Made by a program: the position numbers and the translations under genes. The notes beneath the pieces are model-generated. The model saw only the letters and a list, made by a program, of their open reading frames with translations. It was not told the origin of the DNA and ran no database searches. This document shows positions 15,372-21,338 of a stretch of 21,338 nucleotides of DNA, one piece after another. Numbering within the stretch: position 1 is the stretch's first letter; every line of letters starts with the position of its first letter. Location of the stretch: the NCBI GenBank assembly GCA_002352055.1, contig DEHS01000021.1, forward strand, positions 2,960 through 24,297, in the 5' to 3' direction. The stretch is from Legionellaceae bacterium UBA2794 (GTDB lineage Bacteria > Pseudomonadota > Gammaproteobacteria > Legionellales > Legionellaceae).

Positions 15372-18101
15372 GTGAACATTAAGTTTTATAAACGAATCAA
15401 TTTTTTTTCATTTATCGCATTATTGCGAGATTCGTTCTATTCCTTAAGTCCTATCTCTCGAAAACAATACCCAAAATACTCTGGGTTAATTCGATGGTTT
15501 TTTTTGGCAATTTCTTTGGGTATAGTAAGTCTCGGTGTTCTATTCAATCAACGGGCAGCCCATTCAGCACAGTTCATAAATGAGCCGGTACAAGCTTGTG
15601 TTATTGCGCGCGATGTCGATCTGACTGATGCAATCCGTGCCCAGTTTGCCAATTGTCTGGGTTGGCAGGCAGATCAAAGCTCTCCGTTATGTCTTGGTTC
15701 GTACCAGCCAATAACGGTAACTCCTTTAACACAGACTGATGAAATAAGGGTTACCGCAGATAATGCATCGATTTATCGGGATCAACGCTCTACTCTTTCA
15801 GGTAATGTTGAAATTCAACAAACGCAACGTATTGTTAATGCCCAGACTGCCTATGTATTTCGGGATCCCAAAACCAATCAAGTTACTAAAATAGAGTTTT
15901 TAGGTAATGTACGGTACCTTGAACCAGACAGGTTAATGATTGCACGACGTGCCGTAATCAATCCTCAGGATAAATCAGGGGAAACAGAAGATGTACTTTA
16001 TCGATTTAATACTGATCGCAGGAAAGCTATTTTACCTGCCTGGGGGCGAGCCAGTTTAATTAAAAGATTTGCGAATCAGGATTATTTATTAAAAAAAGCA
16101 ACCTATACCACCTGTTCTCCTCAGGATAAAGCGTGGGACATACAGGCAGAATCAATTAGCATCGATAATGCAAAAGCCACTGGTGTGGCGCGTCACGCAA
16201 AAATCAGGATAAATGAATGGCCAGTTTTATATGCTCCATATCTTAGCTTTCCTACAAACAAAGAGCGGAAAACCGGTTTTTTAATGCCAATTGTTGGCTA
16301 CTCTAATGTAGGTGGTTTTGATTTTGGGTTGCCTTATTATTTGAATTTGGCACCCAATTATGATTTAACCCTTATTCCACATAGTTACTCCAGAAGAGGG
16401 GTAATGATGGGAGCAGAGTATCGATATCTTACATTAAACAGTACCGGGTTATTTAATGGGAGTTTTCTACCCAACGATAAGGCGTTTGCTCAATTTTTAA
16501 GGGACAATGAAGAGGCTTTTCCAAGATTACAGAATAATTCAACAAATCGTTGGGCCGTGGGCGTACTGAATACCACTAATCTTGCTCCTGATTTACAATT
16601 GCATGTGAACTTACAGCAAGTTTCAGATGATTATTATCTGCAAGATTTTAATACCAATCTTGCAATAATCACTCAAAGACAATTATTAAGGCAAGCTGAT
16701 TTAACGTACACTACCGATCACTGGACACTAATGGGGATGGGACAGAGTTATCAAACCTTACATCCAGTGAATGAAACCCCAATATCTCCTGTATACGAAC
16801 GTTTGCCTCAAATTATGGCGCGGGGATATTATTATGAATTACCCTTTGATGCTAATTTAAGTATTCTTGGGCAATACGACCAATTTCATTGGCCCTCTGA
16901 TCCCTGGGATTACGCCGCAACTAAAATGCCGCAAGGCCCGAGGTTTCATTTCAATCCAATACTAACTGTTCCAATCCTTAAGCCTTGGGGATTTATGACT
17001 CCTTCGGTTCAGGTGGTTGAAAATTATTATCAGGTACAAAACAGCTGGGGGCCTTACAGCGGAGAATATAATCGATACGTGGATAGCGGATTAAATTATA
17101 GTGATTCTCTTTATTTCCAAAGATTTCCGCACGTTCAAAATCCCGAATTTCATTTTAATCGAACCATTCCTCGCTACAGTTTGGATAGTGGGTTATATTT
17201 TGAGCGAAATTATAACTGGAGAAGTGCCTCTTATACCCAAACGTTAGAACCCAGACTATTTTATCTAAAAGTTCCCTATCGCAATCAAACGCCCATTCCT
17301 GTGTATGATTCAGGCTATATGATTTTTAATATTGACCAACTGTTCAGAACCAATCGCTTTTCTGGTTTTGATCGTATAGGTGATGCAAACCAACTTTCTT
17401 ATGCCGTTACTACCCGTTGGCTATCAGAAGAAAGTGGCGCTGAGCGGGCTAATTTTTCAATTGGTCAAATTAAATACTTTAGCGACCGACGCGTAGAGTT
17501 ATGTCAAAGAATATCCGGTTATTGTTACGATAATCCTTATACATTTGGTTATTTGTCTCCGACTTTTGGAACATCACCAATTGCTACGAGAGCGGTTTAT
17601 CATGTTAATCCAGTGGTGGGAATTTCAGGCGATTATATCTGGGATCCGGCAACACGGGCGACCAATAATGGGAACCTGAATGTGCATTACCAGCCTGCTC
17701 CTAACGCAATTATTACTGGGGGGTACAGCTATTTGGTCAATGGTGATGTCACTCAGGTTCGATATAATAATAGTGTTAATAATTCTCTCCACCAGGCTAT
17801 AGTTGCCTTTGGGTGGCCAATAAATGAAAAATGGAGCACGCTTGGGGCATACAGTCATAATATCAGTAAAAATTACAGTATGATGTCTCTCTTTGGGGTG
17901 CAATACGATAGTTGTTGTTGGGCTATACGTGTGTTGGGTGGGAGAACCTTTAAAAGTTTGAATGCAGGATTTGAACCCCGATACAATAATAATGTTTATT
18001 TGCAAATTTTATTAAAAGGCTTAGGATCGGTGGCAAATAGTGATCCTTATAATATATTAAGTACCTATCTACCCGGTTACAGTGATCCATTTAGTCGTTA
18101 A
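15372..18101 (+). CDS. lptD: LPS-assembly outer-membrane protein LptD
   Basis: The beta-barrel LPS translocon which, with the lipoprotein LptE, inserts lipopolysaccharide into the outer leaflet. It has 909 residues from a GTG at 15372. The hydrophobic signal segment is WFFLAISLGIVSLGVLF (42-58), with likely cleavage near AAHSA (62-66), so about 40 unusual residues come before it. The LptA-like beta-jellyroll starts near 120 (EIRVTADNASIYRDQRSTLSG) and the barrel follows. The disulfide cysteines are present: C76, C95, C107 and C248 in the N domain and the adjacent pair C848-C849 in DSCCWAIR, matching the C724-C725 pair of E. coli. AAGG ends 13 bases upstream of the GTG, which is weak, and the region has several long T runs, so the true start is uncertain. 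surA follows 85 bases on, in the classic order. Confidence 0.95.
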   Translation: MNIKFYKRINFFSFIALLRDSFYSLSPISRKQYPKYSGLIRWFFLAISLGIVSLGVLFNQRAAHSAQFINEPVQACVIARDVDLTDAIRAQFANCLGWQADQSSPLCLGSYQPITVTPLTQTDEIRVTADNASIYRDQRSTLSGNVEIQQTQRIVNAQTAYVFRDPKTNQVTKIEFLGNVRYLEPDRLMIARRAVINPQDKSGETEDVLYRFNTDRRKAILPAWGRASLIKRFANQDYLLKKATYTTCSPQDKAWDIQAESISIDNAKATGVARHAKIRINEWPVLYAPYLSFPTNKERKTGFLMPIVGYSNVGGFDFGLPYYLNLAPNYDLTLIPHSYSRRGVMMGAEYRYLTLNSTGLFNGSFLPNDKAFAQFLRDNEEAFPRLQNNSTNRWAVGVLNTTNLAPDLQLHVNLQQVSDDYYLQDFNTNLAIITQRQLLRQADLTYTTDHWTLMGMGQSYQTLHPVNETPISPVYERLPQIMARGYYYELPFDANLSILGQYDQFHWPSDPWDYAATKMPQGPRFHFNPILTVPILKPWGFMTPSVQVVENYYQVQNSWGPYSGEYNRYVDSGLNYSDSLYFQRFPHVQNPEFHFNRTIPRYSLDSGLYFERNYNWRSASYTQTLEPRLFYLKVPYRNQTPIPVYDSGYMIFNIDQLFRTNRFSGFDRIGDANQLSYAVTTRWLSEESGAERANFSIGQIKYFSDRRVELCQRISGYCYDNPYTFGYLSPTFGTSPIATRAVYHVNPVVGISGDYIWDPATRATNNGNLNVHYQPAPNAIITGGYSYLVNGDVTQVRYNNSVNNSLHQAIVAFGWPINEKWSTLGAYSHNISKNYSMMSLFGVQYDSCCWAIRVLGGRTFKSLNAGFEPRYNNNVYLQILLKGLGSVANSDPYNILSTYLPGYSDPFSR

Positions 18102-18186
18102 AATAGGATAGAAATTAACCATATTTGCTTGTATTTTGATTAAGAATCGCCTAAATTGCCGGCAAAGCGAAAATGAGGAATAAGGC

Positions 18187-19476
18187 ATGTTAAAAAGAAT
18201 CGCGTTAGTTTGCACATTAGTTTCAGTTGTTACTCTTGCAGAGGCTAAGGAGTTTTTGGATAAAGTAGTGGCGGTTGTTAATAATGGCGTTATTACTTCT
18301 AGTGAACTGGACGCTCAGGTTGAATTAACTAAAAAACAGATATTAGCGCAAAAAATGCAAATGCCCACCGAAGCTGTTCTCCGCAAACAGGTATTGCAGC
18401 ATCTAATAGATGTTGATTTACAAATGCAAGTGGCGAAGCAGACTGGGATAACCATAGATAGCGCTGAGCTTAATGAAGCGATTGAACGCATAGCGACTAT
18501 GAATCAGGTTACCATATCGCAATTACGGGAAGAAATTACCCGACAAGGCTTTAGTTGGCAAGAATATCGACGTAATATTCGTAAAGAAATGATAATTTCT
18601 CGGCTACAGCAAAAGGCTGTGGGGAAAGATATTACTGTGACAAATGAACAAGTGGAACAATATCTAAAAACCGCACCTAAAACTGATAATGCGGAACTTA
18701 CTTACCATTTACAAAATATAGTGATCCCTTTAGAAGAAGAGCCGACTACTGAGCAATTGAAAAAAGCGCATACTGCAGCTGAGAATCTCCTGGCCAAGAT
18801 TAAAAAAGGCGATGACTTCAGCCGTTTGGCTATTGAAGAGTCGAGTGGAGAGTTAGCTTTGGAAGGGGGCGATTTAGGGGAAAGACATCTTGCTGAATTA
18901 CCAGAAATTTTCGCCAAAGAAGCAATTCATATGAAAGTAGGTCAGGTAGTCGGTCCATTACGCGCAGGGAATGGTTTGCAATTAATAAAACTGGTAAATA
19001 TTGGTGGTGATAAACAACATCATGTAATTACCCAAACACACGTTCGTCATATTTTATTAAAACCAGATGCCAGTATGATACCTTCAGAAGCGATTAAACA
19101 GGTTAATAATTTGTATCAACAATTAAAGTCAGGTAAAGATTTTGCTTTAATGGCCAAACAGTATTCTTTAGATGCATCGAGTGCAATCAAAGGCGGTGAT
19201 TTGGGATGGGTATCTCCTGGAGAGCTTGTGCCAGAGTTTGAAAAAACTATGGATAAATTGCCAATAAACAAAGTCAGTCATCCAGTTAAATCTCAATTTG
19301 GCTGGCATATAATTCAGGTGATTGCTCGGAAACAAAAAGATGATTCCGCAGCATTCAAGCGTCAACAGGTAAGACAGTTTTTACAGCAACGTAAATTTGC
19401 TGAAGCGGTACAAAATTGGCAACAACATTTACGTACAGAGGCATATGTTAAAGTTGTTGAGAAGGCTCTGGCATGA
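18187..19476 (+). CDS. surA: Periplasmic chaperone / peptidyl-prolyl isomerase SurA
   Basis: Carries unfolded outer-membrane proteins, LptD among them, across the periplasm to BAM. It has 429 residues (E. coli 428). A signal peptide (MLKRIALVCTLVSVVTLAEA, cleaved after A20) is followed by the SurA N domain (FLDKVVAVVNNGVITSSELD, about 22-165). The first parvulin domain lies at about 172-272 (LQNIVIPLEEEP, GGDLGERHLAELP). The second lies at about 284-382 (THVRHILLKPD, GGDLGWVSPGELVPEFE, QFGWHIIQV). A short C-terminal helix completes the core. GAGGA lies eight bases before the ATG. It is the second gene of lptD-surA-pdxA-folA, and its stop overlaps the pdxA start. Confidence 0.97.
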   Translation: MLKRIALVCTLVSVVTLAEAKEFLDKVVAVVNNGVITSSELDAQVELTKKQILAQKMQMPTEAVLRKQVLQHLIDVDLQMQVAKQTGITIDSAELNEAIERIATMNQVTISQLREEITRQGFSWQEYRRNIRKEMIISRLQQKAVGKDITVTNEQVEQYLKTAPKTDNAELTYHLQNIVIPLEEEPTTEQLKKAHTAAENLLAKIKKGDDFSRLAIEESSGELALEGGDLGERHLAELPEIFAKEAIHMKVGQVVGPLRAGNGLQLIKLVNIGGDKQHHVITQTHVRHILLKPDASMIPSEAIKQVNNLYQQLKSGKDFALMAKQYSLDASSAIKGGDLGWVSPGELVPEFEKTMDKLPINKVSHPVKSQFGWHIIQVIARKQKDDSAAFKRQQVRQFLQQRKFAEAVQNWQQHLRTEAYVKVVEKALA

Positions 19477-20450
19477 TGAAACCGCTTTTAGTAAGCAGTG
19501 GTGAACCAGCAGGAATAGGGCCAGACCTTTGTCTGGCTCTTGCTGATTTGGAGTTACCCATAGTAATACTTGCTGATTGTGCCGTTCTTGCTGAAAGAGC
19601 TGATGAATTAAAAAAAGTGGTTGAATTTCATCAATATATAAATAATGAATCGATTACTACCAAGCCAGGTCATTTAACAGTACTTAATGTATCCTGTCCT
19701 GAAAAGGTAATAAGCGGACAGCTCAATTTAAAGAATGCTCCTTACGTAATTGAGTTATTAACTACCGCTGCCACCTTATGTGCTGATGGTACTTTTTCCG
19801 CATTAGTAACTGCTCCAGTTCATAAGGCGATTATTAATGCTGCGGGAATTCCTTTTACTGGCCATACTGAGTTCTTCGCTGATTTTTTTCAGGCTAAATC
19901 TGTTGTGATGATGTTAGCATGTCCAGAATTTAGAGTGGCTTTGGTGACAACACATCTTCCTTTGCGCATGGTACCTGATGCAATAACTTCTTCTCTAATT
20001 ATTGATGTGATCACTCAATTGTCTGAATCATTAAAACAGGATTTTGGAATTAAAAATCCTAAAATCAAGGTGGCAGGTTTAAATCCTCACGCAGGCGAGG
20101 CCGGTTATTTGGGTACTGAAGAAATTGAGGTGATCATTCCTGCATTAGAGTTGTTGAAACATAAAGGATTAAATGTACAAGGTCCTTTACCTGCGGATAC
20201 TATGTTTAATCAAGACAGTTTAAATTCATGTGATGCTTTTGTGGCGATGTATCATGATCAGGGATTACCTGTATTAAAGTATGCAGGCTTTAATCGTGCT
20301 GTTAATGTAACTTTAGGACTGCCAATAATTCGAACTTCCGTGGATCATGGTACCGCTTTGGATTTAGCAGGGAAAAAAATCGCTGATGTAGGAAGTTTAG
20401 TTGCGGCAGTAGAAATGGCCATGCAAATGGTGTTAAAGAGGAATGCTTAA
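19473..20450 (+). CDS. pdxA: 4-hydroxythreonine-4-phosphate dehydrogenase PdxA
   Basis: Oxidises 4-phosphohydroxy-L-threonine with NAD(P), and the product decarboxylates. This is a step of the DXP-dependent pathway to pyridoxal 5'-phosphate. It has 325 residues. The N-terminal signature is SSGEPAGIGPDL. The three divalent-metal histidines are H161 (THLPL), H206 (GLNPHAGE) and H261 (MYHDQGLPVLKY). Their spacing, 45 and 55 residues, equals that of E. coli H166, H211 and H266. FTGHTEFFAD holds the substrate-binding His-Thr pair. The start overlaps the surA stop as ATGATGA, and a second in-frame ATG follows directly. GAGAAGG lies upstream. It is translationally coupled to surA and folA. Confidence 0.97.
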   Translation: MMKPLLVSSGEPAGIGPDLCLALADLELPIVILADCAVLAERADELKKVVEFHQYINNESITTKPGHLTVLNVSCPEKVISGQLNLKNAPYVIELLTTAATLCADGTFSALVTAPVHKAIINAAGIPFTGHTEFFADFFQAKSVVMMLACPEFRVALVTTHLPLRMVPDAITSSLIIDVITQLSESLKQDFGIKNPKIKVAGLNPHAGEAGYLGTEEIEVIIPALELLKHKGLNVQGPLPADTMFNQDSLNSCDAFVAMYHDQGLPVLKYAGFNRAVNVTLGLPIIRTSVDHGTALDLAGKKIADVGSLVAAVEMAMQMVLKRNA

Positions 20451-20935
20451 TGAGCATTATCAGTATAATTGCTGCCATAGACGAAGCGGGTGGGATGGGA
20501 CTTAAAAATCAGCTTTTATGTCATTTACCAGCAGATCTGCAGTACTTTAAAAAAAATACTATGGGTAAGCCAATCATTATGGGACGCAATACCTATGAGT
20601 CCATTGGGAAACCTTTACCGGGTCGTTCTAATATAATTGTTAGTCGAACTATTAAATCTATTCCTGACGTTAAAGTTGTAGATTCCATTGAGACAGCATT
20701 AGATGAAGCTAAAGCAGTCCCAGAATCAATGATTATTGGTGGCGCACAAATTTATCATCAGGCAATCGAATATGTTACCCGCCTCTATATTACTCGGATA
20801 CATCATCTTTTTAAGGCGGATGTTTTTTTTCCACATATTGATAAAACCGTATGGACGTGTCGAAACGAGGAGTTTCGACACAGAGATGATAAGAATATAT
20901 ATGACATGACATTCTTTATATACGAAAGAAAATGA
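20450..20935 (+). CDS. folA: Dihydrofolate reductase FolA (unusual active-site segment)
   Basis: Reduces dihydrofolate to tetrahydrofolate with NADPH and is the trimethoprim target. It has 161 residues. Visible: IAAIDEAGGMGLKN, the substrate acid D29 in LPADLQYFK (E. coli D27), the NADPH site MGRNTYESIGKPLPGRSNIIVSR, and MIIGGAQIYHQAI with the Gly-Gly of the cofactor loop. The conserved P-W just before the L-P-A-D (E. coli P21-W22) is replaced by L-C here (LLCHLPADL). W22 is near-invariant in chromosomal DHFRs and packs on the substrate side, so activity or inhibitor response may differ. The start overlaps the pdxA stop by one base (TAATG). A perfect 10-base hairpin lies within the 3' coding part. 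The convergent DM9-type gene ends nine bases after the stop. Confidence 0.94.
   Translation: MSIISIIAAIDEAGGMGLKNQLLCHLPADLQYFKKNTMGKPIIMGRNTYESIGKPLPGRSNIIVSRTIKSIPDVKVVDSIETALDEAKAVPESMIIGGAQIYHQAIEYVTRLYITRIHHLFKADVFFPHIDKTVWTCRNEEFRHRDDKNIYDMTFFIYERK
20857..20881. repeat. Perfect hairpin inside folA
   Basis: GTGTCGAAAC (20857-20866), loop GAGGA, GTTTCGACAC (20872-20881). A 10-base perfect stem within the folA reading frame, about 50 bases before its stop, encoding TCRNEEFRH. No U-tract follows on either strand, so it is not a standard intrinsic terminator. Confidence 0.8.
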
Positions 20936-20944
20936 TGAATTGTA

Positions 20945-21338
20945 CTAATTATGTGAATGAAAATTAGATTGAGGATTAGAGTGGCGGTGAACTGTTGGGG
21001 GTTGGACACGCACAATAATTTCTCTTGGCTTTGAGAGGATTCTATAGTTATTCGTGATTACCTCTCGACCTGAAACAGAAATGTTACAGTGATTATATCC
21101 AGGCCAGCTTGTACCAGGCTGAATAGTTCCATTAAAATTTGTCTGGCACAAAAATAAAGGTTTCCCATCTGGTGCCTGCCCAATAACCATTGCGTCTTGC
21201 GCGCCCCGCTCCCATGTATAATGACCAAACTCACGTTGATTCGGAATAGTAAATTGAGTGACACTTAATTCCTTTCCATTATAAGCTACAACGCAACGCC
21301 CATACCCTGCCCATGTCTTTCCAAGCACAACACCGTTT
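20945..21338 (-). CDS. DM9 / DUF3421-type repeat protein (5' end outside window)
   Basis: The reading frame is open to the right edge, so only about 130 C-terminal residues are visible. Two copies of one block can be read: NGVVLGKTWAGYGRCVVAYN then GKEL, and NGTIQPGTSWPGYNHCNIS then VSGREV. The segment before the second copy, DAMVIGQAPDGKPLFLCQ, completes the DM9 pattern (xxGxxxDGxPLYVCRA ... NGxxxPGKxxxGYxxCxVxxxGKE). DM9 or DUF3421 repeats are best known in insects and molluscs, where some proteins bind mannose, and they also occur in bacteria. The last 25 residues are a His/Asn/Ser-rich tail (VHRHSNPQSNFHSHN). A signal peptide would lie outside the window, so location is unknown. It converges on folA. 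The family call is good; a lectin role is only an analogy. Confidence 0.75.
   Translation of the reverse strand, partial: NGVVLGKTWAGYGRCVVAYNGKELSVTQFTIPNQREFGHYTWERGAQDAMVIGQAPDGKPLFLCQTNFNGTIQPGTSWPGYNHCNISVSGREVITNNYRILSKPREIIVRVQPPTVHRHSNPQSNFHSHN

Noticed and set aside
1..21338. tRNA, rRNA, CRISPR array, transposase or toxin-antitoxin genes
   Set aside because: Looked for on both strands; no cloverleaf, regular spacer array, transposase motif or small paired genes were seen.

Overview
The window looks like chromosomal DNA of a gammaproteobacterium, most likely Legionella or a close relative. This is inferred from three things: the AT-rich base composition (judged by eye), core proteins of clear gammaproteobacterial type (NhaA, EF-P with EpmB, FadE, LptD-SurA-PdxA), and a few accessory genes of the kind seen in intracellular Legionellales. 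No taxonomic search was run. No tRNA, rRNA, insertion sequence, prophage or CRISPR array was seen.

Layout. Bases 1-471 hold the 3' part of an Amidase_2 peptidoglycan amidase. It meets, stop to stop, a gene on the minus strand (468-1706) that reads as one protein of about 412 residues broken by two frameshifts. Its ends recall GT-B glycosyltransferases. An isochorismatase-family hydrolase (1825-2490, minus) diverges from nhaA (2695-3852), which is followed by a YdfG-like short-chain dehydrogenase (3891-4658). After a 333-base gap come a small Tyr/Gly-rich lipoprotein with a strong sigma70-type promoter, a long bidirectional terminator, and the divergent pair efp / epmB (EF-P and the enzyme that makes its beta-lysine). 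Bases 6900-10175 (minus) hold an apparent operon: a CYTH-like unknown protein, a half-size ChrA transporter, and polyphosphate kinase. It diverges from fadE (10312-12750). A terminator hairpin directly followed by an extended -10 promoter separates fadE from an unrecognised 246-residue protein (12860-13600).

The right third is a cell-envelope cluster. amgK-murU (minus, 4-base overlap), which recycle MurNAc into UDP-MurNAc, diverge from lptD-surA-pdxA-folA (plus; the last three genes overlap). LptD is the outer-membrane LPS translocon, SurA its periplasmic chaperone, PdxA makes vitamin B6 and FolA is dihydrofolate reductase. The window ends inside a minus-strand gene with tandem DM9/DUF3421-type repeats.

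Most of the window is ordinary housekeeping DNA. The parts most worth a second look are the frameshifted GT-B-like gene, the CYTH-like/ChrA/Ppk operon, the DM9 protein, the unusual active-site neighbourhood of FolA, and the unknown gene with its own promoter after fadE. No clearly new multi-gene system was found.
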